A stretch of 64,000 nt of DNA from Hyphomicrobium sp. (lineage in GTDB: Bacteria; Pseudomonadota; Alphaproteobacteria; Rhizobiales; Hyphomicrobiaceae): contig JASBTM010000005.1 in the NCBI GenBank assembly GCA_030148425.1, positions 62,001 through 126,000 of the forward strand, read 5' to 3'. Numbering within the stretch: the first letter of the stretch is position 1; every line of letters begins with the position of its first letter. The position numbers were made by a program, and so were the translations under genes. Positions 19,679 to 29,551 of this stretch are shown in pieces. The notes under the pieces are model-generated. The model saw only the letters and a program-made list of their open reading frames with translations, was not told the DNA's origin and did not search any database.

Positions 19679-22627
19679 CTAAGCGATAAGACGGTTAAAG
19701 GCAGCGTGGACGTTCGCAAGCGTCTGTTTCAGCTTTATTTCCAGGTCTTCGAACGATGTTGCTTCGCCAGATCGGACAAGAAGCGATTTCATCCCTTCCG
19801 GGGCCGACTCCGGGTCGAAAGGGCCCTCGATGGTCAGCCGGAGCACCTGCGTCAAGTCGTGCAGCAACTGGCCCGCGGCCGCAAGCGTGCGATGGTCTGC
19901 CTCGTCGATCAGGCCTTCCGATGCTGCCTGAGAGATCACAGCCAGGGTCGATTGACTGAGGATTGCCGGATGATCGGCCGCGCAAATGAGTTGCAGATAC
20001 TGAACGATAAATTCGATGTCGACGAGGCCGCCCCTGACTTGCTTCAAGTCCCAGATGTCTGTCGTCGCCTTCTCGGCCTCGATGCGGCGGCGCATATCGA
20101 GAACGTCAGCAGCGATCTTGGATCGGTCCCGCTTCGAAATCAGAACGCGGCGGATTTCGGCTTCGACGCGCTTCCCGAGGTCGGCTGACCCGGCGATGAC
20201 GCGGGCGCGGGTCAACGCCATGTGTTCCCACGTCCAAGCTTCCTGCGTCTGATAATTAGTGAAGCTCGACAACCTCGTTGCGACAGGCCCCTTCTGACCG
20301 GACGGACGCAGGCGCATATCGACGTCGTAAAGGGCGCCTTCCGCCGTCCGCGCCGAGATGGCGGTGATGAGGCGCTGCGTCAGCCGGGCGTAATACTGCT
20401 GCGGAGCAAGCGGCTTCCGGCCATCCGACTGTTCTGCGTCGGGATCGAAATCGTAAATCAGGATCAGATCGACATCCGACGTCGCGGTCATTTCGCGGCC
20501 ACCGAGCTTGCCCATGGCAACGACGACCGCGCCGCCTCCCAGCACGCGCCCATAGTCGTCTTCCATCTCGCGCGTCACTTCGGCGAGCAGAGCTGCGATC
20601 AAATGCTGAGCGATGGTCGCATAGGCAACGCCCGCTTCGGCGGCTGAAATGCTGCCCGCCAGAATTCTCACGCCGATCAGAAATGTCTGCTCGCTGCCAA
20701 TCCGCCGCGCCGTATCGAGAATCTCCTGCATCGGATCGCCGACACTCGTCGCGCGGGCGGTCGCGAAGGCGGCCGTCACCACATCGTCGATCGCCGCTCC
20801 GTTCGGATCGCCGCCCAGCACCTGAGGATCGAGCACCGCATCGAGCAAGCGGCGGCGGCGCGAGAGAATGTGCGCCAAGCGCGGCGCGGACCCCATGATG
20901 TCTGCGAAAAGGCGGATCAGGCCTGGTTGCGCCTTGAGCAGCGAAAAAAGCTGCACGCCTGACGGCAGCTCGGCAAGAAAGCGATCGAAGCTTGCGATAG
21001 CGCCATCCGGGTCGACCGTATCGGCCAGCGCTTCGATCAGAAGCGGCTGAACTTCAGTGAGCCGCTCCCGCGCCCGCGGCGAGCGTACAACCGGTGCGCG
21101 GCCATGATGCCAGCCGCGCACGATGGCGAGAACCTGCGCCGGCTGCGAATAGCCGAGGCGCTGCAGTTCTTCGAGTGTCCGCGGATCGTCTTTCGCGCCC
21201 GCAAATACCAAATTGGAACCGCCAGAAGAGAGCTGCGGCGCTTCCTCAAACAGTCCGTGATAATGTTTCTCGACCGTCTCCAAGACGGGCTTCAGATGAG
21301 CTGAAAACTCAGCAGTGTCCGCATAGCCCGCGAACCGCGCGAAGGCTTCGAGCGCATTCGGTTCTGATGGCACTTCGTGTGTCTGCTCGTCGGCCACCAT
21401 CTGCAGGCGGTGCTCCAGCCTGCGGAGATAGCGATAGGCTTGATCGAGATCGGCACGAACTTCCGCCTTCACCCATCCGCGCTGCTCCAGCGCGGCCAGC
21501 GCATCGAGCGTCGCGCAGACGCGCAAATCGGACTGGCGTCCGCCCGCGATCAGCTGCTGCGTCTGGACGAAAAATTCAATTTCGCGAATACCGCCGCGCC
21601 CGAGTTTGAGATTTTGTCCCGCAACGGAAATCGGGCCAATGTCCTTGTGCGCGTGGATCTGGCGCTTCATCGCGTGAATATCGGCGATTGCCGCGAAGTC
21701 GAGATACTTGCGCCAGATGAACGGCGACAGCTCGGACACGAACTCGGCACCCGCCTCAAGATCGCCTGCCACGGGGCGCGCCTTGATCATCGCAGCGCGC
21801 TCCCAATTCTGCCCGACCGTCTCGTAGTAATTATGAGCTGCGACCGTCGAGAGCGCGATCTGCGTTGCGCCCGCGTCGGGACGGAGGCGCAGGTCGGTGC
21901 GAAACACGTAGCCATCCGGCGTGCGCTCATCGAGAAGCAGCACGAGATCGCGCGTCAGCCTGACGAAGAACGACTGAACATCGCCGTCGCCCACGAGCCG
22001 CGATTTCTCGCGGTCGAAGAAGACAATGAGATCGACGTCGCTGGAATAGTTGAGTTCGAACGCGCCATGCTTGCCCATGGCAAGGACGAAGTAACCAGAT
22101 TGCGCTTCAGGACTTTCCGGTTCCGCCGGACGCCACTGGCCGCGCTGCGCGGCCGTCCGAAACAGGAAGCGGACGGCGGAGCCGACGGCGGCATCTGCGC
22201 ATTCCGATAGCGTGTGGGTAACTGTCATTACCGGCCAGACGCCCGCAAGATCGGCGAGCGCCGTCAGCAGCGCGACCTCCGACTTGTAGAGACGAAGCGC
22301 GCGCTTGGCGGCGGGCATATCGGCCGCCACGCTCATCGCGGCGATCAGGTCCCGGGTGAGAGCCTCGAACCTCAGACCCGGAGCATCCGTCAGAATGCGC
22401 GCGAGGCGGGCGTGATCGCGCGTCGCGAGCGTCGTCAAATAGGGCGAGCCTTCGAGCACACCCGTCAGGAGCTTCGCGACTTTGGCGTCGCCGAGCAGAA
22501 CGGCGAGTTCGGGCGGCGCTTCGGCTTTTAGCGCGTCAAAGCGTTCAGCGCCCCGCCCGTTGGCTGACGCTTGCGGCCACTCCGCGATGCGGGCTGCGAG
22601 GCTCTGTTGTGAAATTTGCTGGTCCAT
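19679..22627 (-). CDS. glnE: Bifunctional [glutamine synthetase] adenylyltransferase/adenylyl-removing enzyme
   Basis: A 982-residue GlnE, full length. It has two nucleotidyltransferase domains, each with a G-K-x-G...D-V-D-L signature: LNYSSDVDLIVFFD in the N-terminal half and MTATSDVDLILIYD in the C-terminal half. These are the deadenylylating and adenylylating centres that set glutamine synthetase activity under PII control. I chose ATG at 22627, four bases after the end of the kinase gene; a longer frame reads back into that gene. It is the last gene in a run starting at the ccm genes or the protease. Confidence 0.95.
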   Translation of the reverse strand: MDQQISQQSLAARIAEWPQASANGRGAERFDALKAEAPPELAVLLGDAKVAKLLTGVLEGSPYLTTLATRDHARLARILTDAPGLRFEALTRDLIAAMSVAADMPAAKRALRLYKSEVALLTALADLAGVWPVMTVTHTLSECADAAVGSAVRFLFRTAAQRGQWRPAEPESPEAQSGYFVLAMGKHGAFELNYSSDVDLIVFFDREKSRLVGDGDVQSFFVRLTRDLVLLLDERTPDGYVFRTDLRLRPDAGATQIALSTVAAHNYYETVGQNWERAAMIKARPVAGDLEAGAEFVSELSPFIWRKYLDFAAIADIHAMKRQIHAHKDIGPISVAGQNLKLGRGGIREIEFFVQTQQLIAGGRQSDLRVCATLDALAALEQRGWVKAEVRADLDQAYRYLRRLEHRLQMVADEQTHEVPSEPNALEAFARFAGYADTAEFSAHLKPVLETVEKHYHGLFEEAPQLSSGGSNLVFAGAKDDPRTLEELQRLGYSQPAQVLAIVRGWHHGRAPVVRSPRARERLTEVQPLLIEALADTVDPDGAIASFDRFLAELPSGVQLFSLLKAQPGLIRLFADIMGSAPRLAHILSRRRRLLDAVLDPQVLGGDPNGAAIDDVVTAAFATARATSVGDPMQEILDTARRIGSEQTFLIGVRILAGSISAAEAGVAYATIAQHLIAALLAEVTREMEDDYGRVLGGGAVVVAMGKLGGREMTATSDVDLILIYDFDPDAEQSDGRKPLAPQQYYARLTQRLITAISARTAEGALYDVDMRLRPSGQKGPVATRLSSFTNYQTQEAWTWEHMALTRARVIAGSADLGKRVEAEIRRVLISKRDRSKIAADVLDMRRRIEAEKATTDIWDLKQVRGGLVDIEFIVQYLQLICAADHPAILSQSTLAVISQAASEGLIDEADHRTLAAAGQLLHDLTQVLRLTIEGPFDPESAPEGMKSLLVRSGEATSFEDLEIKLKQTLANVHAAFNRLIA

Positions 22628-22631
22628 CGTC

Positions 22632-24077
22632 TCATTGTGCAGCAATACCGGCCGCGGCGACACCCTGCCCTTCCGCAGTGGCAATGAGGCATTTGCTCGA
22701 CAGCAGCAAGACGACCTTCAACCCAGGATAATTGTCTTCGAGGCGGACCTCGCCGTGATGGAGGCGTGCGACCGCCGCCACCAAGCTCAGCCCAAGACCC
22801 GTGCCGGGCTTCGTCCGGCTCGCTTCGAGGCGTACGAAACGCTTCAAAGCCCGCTCACGATCGGCTTCGGTGATGCCGGGTCCATGGTCGCCCACCGAAA
22901 TCGCGGGCTGGCCGTCGAGACGATAGGCCCGGACCGTTATGGTGCTACCCGGTTCACCGCCGCGCGAATACTTGATGGCATTGTCGATCAAATTGGCCAT
23001 GGCCTGGCCGATCAACTGCCTGTTGCCGCACACAAAGACGCCCTGCTCAACTTCGATCGCAAGCGCGAAACCGGCCTCTTCCGCCGCTGGCGAATAAAGC
23101 TCGCTGACGTCGGCGACGAGCCGACCGAGATCGAATGTCTCCGTACTGTCTTCCAGCGGCCCGGCTTCAAGGCGTGCGATCAGCAGCAGGGCGTTGAACG
23201 TCTTGATGAGTTCGTCCGCCTTTTCGATCGTGCGTTCGAGGCCTTCGCGATAAGCATCCTCGCCGCGAGAATCGCGCAAGGCCGCTTCCGCCGAATTGCG
23301 CAAGCGATTGAGCGGGGTCTTCAGATCGTGCGCGATATTGTCGGAAACCTCGCGCAAGCCGTTCATCAGGCTTTCGATGCGATCGAGCATCTCGTTGAGA
23401 TTGCTTGCGAGCCCATCAAGTTCTCCGCCGCGGCCCGTGGTCGGGATACGCTGCGAGAGGTCACCGTCCATGATCTGGCGGCTGGTCGCGGTGATCTGAT
23501 CCATGCGGTTGACGATCCGGCGGCTGACCGCCAGGCCGCCGAGAAGACCGACGATGGAAAGAAGGCCGAAGCCTAGAAGAAACACCGAGCGGATCGAATT
23601 CGCGAAAGCGCGCTGATCTTCGACGTCGCGGCCGACAATCAGACGAAGGTCGGGGCCGAGATCGACGGGAATTGCGACCGCGAGGTGGGCGGGGCCGTCG
23701 CCTTCCGACGGCTGATAGCTGAAAACGCCGCCGTGTCCGTCCGTATCGAGTTCCGGTGGAATGCGATTGAGATTACCGGCGATCTTCGAACCGCTGGTGT
23801 CGGCGAGATAGTAGAGACCGAGGCCCTCCGGGCGAGACAACGCCGTTACCGTCTCGATGAGCTTCCCTTGCCCTCCGACTTTCAACTCGGACGACAGGAT
23901 GCGCGACTCGGCGGTCAGGGTCGCGAGCACCTGATCGGTGAAAAGCTTGTTCGTCTGCCAGAATAGGAAGCCCACGACAACAGCCGCCGCGAACAGAAAG
24001 AACGCGACGGCGAGCGCGCTCAATCCGAAGGCAGTGGTCGATGCCGCTTTGGCGATGCGATCAAGCAGGGCCGTCAC
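22632..24077 (-). CDS. Two-component sensor histidine kinase
   Basis: A 481-residue membrane kinase. TM1 is near residues 17-38 and TM2 near 155-178, with a periplasmic domain between. HAMP follows (about 180-235). The H-box is NIAHDLKTPLNRL and the N-box NLIDNAIKYS. G-boxes are VGDHGPGI and GTGLGLSLV. GTG at 24077 overlaps the response regulator stop by 17 bases. It phosphorylates the regulator encoded just upstream. Adjacency to the Do-family protease suggests envelope stress, but no specific signal is visible. Confidence 0.92.
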   Translation of the reverse strand: MTALLDRIAKAASTTAFGLSALAVAFFLFAAAVVVGFLFWQTNKLFTDQVLATLTAESRILSSELKVGGQGKLIETVTALSRPEGLGLYYLADTSGSKIAGNLNRIPPELDTDGHGGVFSYQPSEGDGPAHLAVAIPVDLGPDLRLIVGRDVEDQRAFANSIRSVFLLGFGLLSIVGLLGGLAVSRRIVNRMDQITATSRQIMDGDLSQRIPTTGRGGELDGLASNLNEMLDRIESLMNGLREVSDNIAHDLKTPLNRLRNSAEAALRDSRGEDAYREGLERTIEKADELIKTFNALLLIARLEAGPLEDSTETFDLGRLVADVSELYSPAAEEAGFALAIEVEQGVFVCGNRQLIGQAMANLIDNAIKYSRGGEPGSTITVRAYRLDGQPAISVGDHGPGITEADRERALKRFVRLEASRTKPGTGLGLSLVAAVARLHHGEVRLEDNYPGLKVVLLLSSKCLIATAEGQGVAAAGIAAQ

Positions 24078-24741
24078 GAATTGTGTATCCTGCGCCCCGA
24101 ACCGTGTGCAGCAGCGGCTTGTCGAAGTTCTTGTCGATCTTCGCCCGCAGCCGGGAGACATGCACATCGATCACGTTGGTTTGCGGATCGAAATGATAAT
24201 CCCAGACATGTTCGAGAAGCATCGTGCGGGTGACGACCTGACCGGCATGCTGCATCAGATATTCGAGCAACCGATACTCACGCGGCTGAAGCAGAATGTG
24301 CTCGCCGCCCCGTGTCACGCGATGCGAAAGCCTGTCCAATACGAGATCGCCGACGGAATAGCGCGTCTGCTGCTCTTCCGGAGCAGTCCGCCGCCCAAGC
24401 GCTTCGACTCGTGCCAGAAGCTCCGAATAGGCGTAAGGCTTCGTCAGATAATCGTCGCCGCCTGCACGCAAGCCTTTGACCCGGTCATCGACCTCGCCCA
24501 GCGCCGACAAGATCAGCACCGGCGTCCGGTTGCCTTCGGTCCGAAGCGACTTGATGAGGGAGAGACCGTCGAGGCGGGGAAGCATCCGGTCGACGATCAG
24601 GACATCGTAAGCGCCGTCTGCCGCCAACGACAGACCAGCCTCGCCATCATGCGCCAGATCGGCCGTATGGCCGTTCTCTTTCAGAGATTTCTGCAGGAAG
24701 AGCGCGGTTTCCTTATCGTCTTCAATTACGAGCACGCGCAT
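24061..24741 (-). CDS. OmpR-family response regulator
   Basis: A 226-residue regulator. The receiver domain has acidic pocket EDD at 7-9, phospho-acceptor aspartate in DVLIVDRMLP near 51 and lysine in LTKPY. The C-terminal winged helix carries LLQPREYRLLEYL and the DNA-contact end VHVSRLRAKID, VRGAGYTIRD. I chose ATG at 24741, which gives the canonical MRVLVIEDD start. It lies 120 bases after the protease gene and overlaps the kinase, so the three probably form a unit. Confidence 0.93.
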   Translation of the reverse strand: MRVLVIEDDKETALFLQKSLKENGHTADLAHDGEAGLSLAADGAYDVLIVDRMLPRLDGLSLIKSLRTEGNRTPVLILSALGEVDDRVKGLRAGGDDYLTKPYAYSELLARVEALGRRTAPEEQQTRYSVGDLVLDRLSHRVTRGGEHILLQPREYRLLEYLMQHAGQVVTRTMLLEHVWDYHFDPQTNVIDVHVSRLRAKIDKNFDKPLLHTVRGAGYTIRDGPA

Positions 24742-24861
24742 GATTTGTGTCCGACCTTCGTCCTCACTCCGCTCACTGTTTAACCGGCTATCCCCCAAAC
24801 GTCGAGGCAGCCCCGCCGTTTGAAAGACGGAGCTGCCCGAATTCGTCATGGCGCGTTAACC

Positions 24862-26454
24862 TCAACCTTTTTTGGTCAACTGGACGGCGACGAAGCGCTT
24901 CTGATCCGACGACTTGATGTGGAGCAGAACGGCGGTGCGCTTCAGGTCCTGTGCCTTCTTGATGCCCGTGATGACATCGTCTGGCGAAGTGACGGCCTGG
25001 CCGGAAACCTCCAGAATGACGTCGCCAGGCTTCAGGCCCTTCTCGGCGGCATCCGAAGACGGATCAACTTCGGCGATAGCGACGCCTTCGGCGTTCTTAC
25101 CGGAGCGGGCGGGCATCAGGGTGATGCCGAGTTGGCTCAGGTCGACGGACTTGCTGTCGTCGTCGTTGTTGTTGCCGTTGTTGTCGTCATCGTTGTTGTC
25201 GCCGCTCATCGCAGCTTCGGCGTTCTTCGGGAAGAGACCGAGCTTTACCTTGATCGCCTGCTCGGAATTGTTGCGCCAGACTTTGACGTCGACGCTCGTA
25301 TCCGGCGAGAGTTCCGCGATCTTGCGAGCAAGGTCACGGCTGTCGGCGATCTTGTCACCATTGACCTGGATGATCGCGTCCTGGGCCTTGATGCCCGACT
25401 TCGCGGCCGGACCGTTCGGCGTTACCTCGCTGACGAGCGCGCCATGGGCATCCGAAAGGCCGATGCTTGCAGCGGTATCTTCGTCGACGTTCTGAATCTT
25501 GACGCCAAGCCAGCCGCGATTGACGGTGCCGCCGGCTTTTAGCTGCTTGACGACTTCGCTGACGGTCTTGGCCGGCACGGCGAACGCGATACCGACGTTG
25601 CCGCCCGAAGGCGAGAAGATCGCTGTGTTTACGCCGATGACGTCGCCATCGATGTTGACAGTCGGACCGCCGGAGTTGCCGCGGTTTACGGCGGCGTCGA
25701 TCTGAAGATAATCGTAGGGACCGGAGCCGATGTCACGGGCGAGAGCCGAGACGATGCCCGCGGTTACAGTGCCGCCGAGACCGAACGGATTGCCGACAGC
25801 CAGCGCCCAGTCACCGACGCGCGGCTCTTTCTCGGAAAGCTTGATCGTCGGGAAGGTCTTCGTGCTCTCGATCTTGATGAGCGCGATGTCGGTGCGCGGA
25901 TCGGTGCCGATAAGCTTGGCATCGTACTTCGTCTCATCGTTATCGAAGGTGACCTGGATCTTGGTCGCGCCGTCGATGACGTGATTGTTCGTGACGACAT
26001 AGCCGTCCGACGAGATCACGAAGCCCGAGCCCTGGCCCTGAACGATCTTGGGTTTCGCTTCCTGGCCAAATTCCTTCGGCAAATTCTTGAAGAAGTCGTG
26101 GAGCGGGTGATCAGGCGGCAGATCGGGAAGAGAGAAATTCTTCTCGCCCTTCTTGCCCTTGTCCCCTTTGTCGCCCTTTTCGTTCGAGGCGAGCTTCGAG
26201 GCGCCGCCGTCATTGACGACGGAGACTGAAACAACAGCAGGCTTCACCTTGTCGACGATATCGGCAAACGATAGCGGCGCGCGGCCGAATGGCGTCTGAA
26301 TGGTCTGCGCGCCGGACTCGGCGCGAACGGGATGCGACGGCACGAGAAGGCCAAGTCCCGCGACGGCAACGGCCGTCATCGCAATCGATGCGGGCGCGAT
26401 CTTCGAAGTTACTTTTGAGTGAGAGTTCGTAGACAAGCGGTGCGGAAATCGCAT
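24862..26454 (-). CDS. degP: Do-family periplasmic serine protease/chaperone (DegP/HtrA)
   Basis: A 530-residue HtrA protease with an N-terminal signal/anchor (about 15-45). The catalytic triad is in TNNHVIDG, DPRTDIALIK and NRGNSGGP. Two PDZ domains follow. Between them lies an unusual Asn/Asp-only stretch (DNNDDDNNGNNNDDD). A Lys/Gly-rich loop (KGDKGDKGKKGEK) precedes the protease core. It degrades or refolds misfolded envelope proteins. I chose ATG at 26454 because it begins just before the signal segment. It lies 127 bases after ccmH and directly ahead of the two-component genes. Confidence 0.94.
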   Translation of the reverse strand: MRFPHRLSTNSHSKVTSKIAPASIAMTAVAVAGLGLLVPSHPVRAESGAQTIQTPFGRAPLSFADIVDKVKPAVVSVSVVNDGGASKLASNEKGDKGDKGKKGEKNFSLPDLPPDHPLHDFFKNLPKEFGQEAKPKIVQGQGSGFVISSDGYVVTNNHVIDGATKIQVTFDNDETKYDAKLIGTDPRTDIALIKIESTKTFPTIKLSEKEPRVGDWALAVGNPFGLGGTVTAGIVSALARDIGSGPYDYLQIDAAVNRGNSGGPTVNIDGDVIGVNTAIFSPSGGNVGIAFAVPAKTVSEVVKQLKAGGTVNRGWLGVKIQNVDEDTAASIGLSDAHGALVSEVTPNGPAAKSGIKAQDAIIQVNGDKIADSRDLARKIAELSPDTSVDVKVWRNNSEQAIKVKLGLFPKNAEAAMSGDNNDDDNNGNNNDDDSKSVDLSQLGITLMPARSGKNAEGVAIAEVDPSSDAAEKGLKPGDVILEVSGQAVTSPDDVITGIKKAQDLKRTAVLLHIKSSDQKRFVAVQLTKKG

Positions 26455-26581
26455 CCCAGGGTCTCCAGCTGAAAGGCAGGCTTCGCGAGCCTTACAACGA
26501 CGCGTAGCGGAGACGGGGTTACGGCAGCATGTCAGGGACGTTAACTGTTGGTAATCTAAGGCCCCTGCGGGCTCGTGCGGG

Positions 26582-27064
26582 TCACTGATCCTTGGCCGCA
26601 AGGATCTCGTCGAGCTTGGCTTTTTCCTGCGCGCTCAGCGGAGCGGCGGCTGCGGTCGTGACGGGCCGCGTCGCCCTGAAGACGAGGACAAGACCGCCGA
26701 GCAGCACAAGAACGGGCGTCAGCCAGAGAAGCAGCGTCGAAAGTTCGAAACGCGGCTTCAACAGCACAAATTCACCGTAGCGGGTGACGACGTAATCAAG
26801 CACCTGGGCGTCATTATCGTGCGCCATGATCCGCTCGCGCACGAGGCGGCGAAGATCGCCCGCAAGCGGCGCGTCGCTGTCATCGATCGATTGGTTCTGG
26901 CAGACGAGGCAGCGCAGCTCCGCCGAAATCGTGCGGGCGCGTTTTTCGAGCGTGGGGTCGGCCAGCATCTCGCCGGGTTGAACGGCGTATGCCAGCGGGG
27001 CAGCCACCAGAGCTGCCCATATCGTCAATGCGGCGGTAGCGACGATCTTGCGCACGATAGTCAC
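26582..27064 (-). CDS. ccmH: Cytochrome c-type biogenesis protein CcmH (Ccl2/CycL)
   Basis: A 160-residue protein with a signal peptide, the redox motif LRCLVCQNQ used to reduce apocytochrome c cysteines, and one C-terminal membrane anchor near residues 110-130. It works in the periplasm with CcmF in the haem ligation complex. Its start overlaps the ccmF stop by four bases (ATGA). Confidence 0.94.
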   Translation of the reverse strand: MTIVRKIVATAALTIWAALVAAPLAYAVQPGEMLADPTLEKRARTISAELRCLVCQNQSIDDSDAPLAGDLRRLVRERIMAHDNDAQVLDYVVTRYGEFVLLKPRFELSTLLLWLTPVLVLLGGLVLVFRATRPVTTAAAAPLSAQEKAKLDEILAAKDQ

Positions 27065-29040
27065 TCCGCCGGAACCGGCGCCGCGAGGCGATGTCGCGAC
27101 GGAGCGCCGACCCGCAGACGACGATCGGAGAGCGAGATGCCGCCGCCGAGGAACATGATCAACGCACCTAGCCAGATGAAACGGACGAGCGGATTAAAGT
27201 ACGCGCGAACCGCGTATCCTCCGCCCGGCTGCGCGTCTCCGATGACGACGTAAAGATCGCCTCGCCAAGAGGCATGAATTCCCGCTTCAGTCGTCGGCTG
27301 TGGCGGCGCATCGTAAAGGCGCTTGGATGGCTGTAGGCGGGCGACGGCCGCGCCATTCCTGGTCACGGCGAAGTCGGCGATGTCTTCACTGTAGTTCGGG
27401 CCGCGAGCGCGTTCGACGCCCGTGAACGCCACGTCGTAGCCGTCGACAGATACTTTCTCGCCGGGCTTCATCGCCAGGATATGCTCTTCCCGGTAGGCAC
27501 TCGTCGCGATGATGCCGACCACGAGCATGCCGACGCCGAAGTGCGCGAACAGAGTGCCGTATGCCGAGCGCGGCAGGTTCGTTGCGCGCCGGGCGATTTC
27601 ATCGAGACCGGCCGAACCCACTTTCACGCGGCTTGCCCACTCAATGACCGCGCCTGCCATCACGTAGACGCCGAGCGCTATTCCGAATGGCGCCAGCCAA
27701 GGCCCGCGATGCTCGACGGCATAAACCGCTACGACGGCAACGAGCGCTGCCAGAAACGCCAACGACAGGCGCTGCATCGCGCCGAGAAAATCGCCGCGCT
27801 TCCAGGCGAGCAGCGGACCAACGGGAAGCGCGATCAGCAGCGGGATCATCAACGGGCCAAACGTCATGTTGAAGAACGGCGGTCCGACCGAAATTTTCTC
27901 GCCTGTCAGGCCTTCGAGCGCCATCGGGTAGAGCGTGCCGACTAGGACGGTCGCCGTCGCGGTGACGAGCAGCAGATTATTCAGAACGAGCGAGCCTTCG
28001 CGGCTGATCGGCTGAAAAAGGCTACCCGCCTGCATGTCCTTCGCGCGGAGGGCGAAGAGCGCGAGGCCTCCGCCTGTAAACAGCACGAGGATCGCAAGGA
28101 TGAATACCCCGCGCGCAGGATCGACCGCGAACGAGTGCACGGACGTCAGCACGCCGGAACGGACGATAAACGTGCCCATCAGCGACAGCGAGAACGTCAG
28201 GATCGCGAGCAACACCGTCCAAATCTTAAGCGCTTCACGCTTTTCCATCACGAGCGCGGAATGCAGAAGGGCGGTGCCTGCGAGCCAGGGCATGAACGAT
28301 GCGTTCTCGACCGGGTCCCAGAACCACCAGCCGCCCCAGCCGAGTTCGTAATAAGCCCACCACGATCCCATCGCGATGCCGATTGTCAGGAACATCCACG
28401 CGGCGAGCGTCCACGGCCTCACCCAGCGCGCCCAGGCGGCATCGATGCGGCCTTCGATCAGCGCCGCGATGGCGAACGAGAAGGCAATCGAGAAGCCGAC
28501 GTAGCCCGTGTAGAGGAACGGCGGATGGAAGGCGAGCGCGGGATCCTGCAGGATCGGGTTCAAGCCGCGGCCGTCCGACGGCGCCGGGTCGAGGCGCAGA
28601 AACGGATTGGACGTCAGCAGCGAGAAGAGAAGGAACGCGACCGCAATCGACGCCTGCACCGAGAGAACGCGCGCCTTGAGCGTCGGCGGGAGATTGTTGC
28701 CGAAGAGGGCGACGGCCGCACCGAACAGCGCCAGGATCAGCACCCAGAGCAGCATCGAGCCTTCATGATTGCCCCAGACACCCGCCATTTTATAAATGAG
28801 CGGCTTGGTCGAATGCGAATTCTCGGCGACGTTAAGAACGGAAAAATCCGACGTCACATAGGCGTGCATCAGCGCGAAGAACGCGAGCGCGATCAGCAGG
28901 AACTGCGAGAGGGCTGCGGGCTCGGCGACACGCATCATGCGTTCGTCGCGAATGGCGGCGCCGAACATCGGCACCACGACCTGCACGACCGCGACAAGCA
29001 GGGCGAGTATGAGAGCAAAGTGTCCGAGTTCGACGATCAC
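27061..29040 (-). CDS. ccmF: Haem lyase subunit CcmF (CycK)
   Basis: A 659-residue polytopic membrane protein with many hydrophobic segments. The haem-handling WWD motif reads WGGWWFWDPVENASFMPWL near residue 240. Conserved histidines and a periplasmic loop before the last membrane segment match the family. It transfers haem from CcmE to apocytochromes. It sits 12 bases after ccmE in the ccmI-E-F-H order usual for alphaproteobacteria (cycHJKL). Confidence 0.96.
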   Translation of the reverse strand: MIVELGHFALILALLVAVVQVVVPMFGAAIRDERMMRVAEPAALSQFLLIALAFFALMHAYVTSDFSVLNVAENSHSTKPLIYKMAGVWGNHEGSMLLWVLILALFGAAVALFGNNLPPTLKARVLSVQASIAVAFLLFSLLTSNPFLRLDPAPSDGRGLNPILQDPALAFHPPFLYTGYVGFSIAFSFAIAALIEGRIDAAWARWVRPWTLAAWMFLTIGIAMGSWWAYYELGWGGWWFWDPVENASFMPWLAGTALLHSALVMEKREALKIWTVLLAILTFSLSLMGTFIVRSGVLTSVHSFAVDPARGVFILAILVLFTGGGLALFALRAKDMQAGSLFQPISREGSLVLNNLLLVTATATVLVGTLYPMALEGLTGEKISVGPPFFNMTFGPLMIPLLIALPVGPLLAWKRGDFLGAMQRLSLAFLAALVAVVAVYAVEHRGPWLAPFGIALGVYVMAGAVIEWASRVKVGSAGLDEIARRATNLPRSAYGTLFAHFGVGMLVVGIIATSAYREEHILAMKPGEKVSVDGYDVAFTGVERARGPNYSEDIADFAVTRNGAAVARLQPSKRLYDAPPQPTTEAGIHASWRGDLYVVIGDAQPGGGYAVRAYFNPLVRFIWLGALIMFLGGGISLSDRRLRVGAPSRHRLAAPVPAE

Positions 29041-29052
29041 GGCATTGTCCTT

Positions 29053-29523
29053 CTAAGGCATCTCGGCCTTCAATTGCCCCGGATGCGCGCTTGCGCCGAG
29101 CTTCACGCCCTTCGCTTCCAGCGCCTTGGCGACGTCGCGGGGCATGTAATTTTCATCGTGTTTCGCAAGTACCGTGTCGGCCTTAAACTCGCCGTTGCCG
29201 TCGAGCACGCCTTCCGCAACGACTCCCTGCCCTTCCTTGAAAAGGTCCGGCAGCACGCCCGTGAACGATACGGGAATTTCTTTCAACGTATCCGTCACCT
29301 TGAATGAAATCGTCGTGCCCTGACCGCGAACAACGGAGCCCTGCTCGACCAAGCCGCCGAGGCGAATGCGCTGACCGGCCGGCACGCCCTTTTCCACGAT
29401 GTCGCTCGGCGTGTGAAAGAAGACGATGCTGTCCTTCAAGGCAAAGAGCACGAGGATGAGCGCCAATCCTAGGATCGCGACCCCGCCGCCGATCATTACT
29501 CCGCGTTTCTGCTTGCGTGTCAT
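29053..29523 (-). CDS. ccmE: Cytochrome c-type biogenesis haem chaperone CcmE (CycJ)
   Basis: A 156-residue membrane-anchored haem chaperone. An N-terminal anchor (about 10-30) is followed by an OB-fold domain. The covalent haem histidine lies in VLAKHDENYMP, with tyrosine four residues later. I chose ATG at 29523 (MTRKQKRG), the usual family start; the frame is open further into ccmI. Confidence 0.95.
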   Translation of the reverse strand: MTRKQKRGVMIGGGVAILGLALILVLFALKDSIVFFHTPSDIVEKGVPAGQRIRLGGLVEQGSVVRGQGTTISFKVTDTLKEIPVSFTGVLPDLFKEGQGVVAEGVLDGNGEFKADTVLAKHDENYMPRDVAKALEAKGVKLGASAHPGQLKAEMP

Positions 29524-29551
29524 GCGGGATACCTGAACCGTCTCTCTAATA

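Noticed and set aside
28135-29307. 390-codon open frame opposite ccmF/ccmE
   Set aside because: Arg/His/Glu-rich nonsense translation antisense to ccmF and ccmE.
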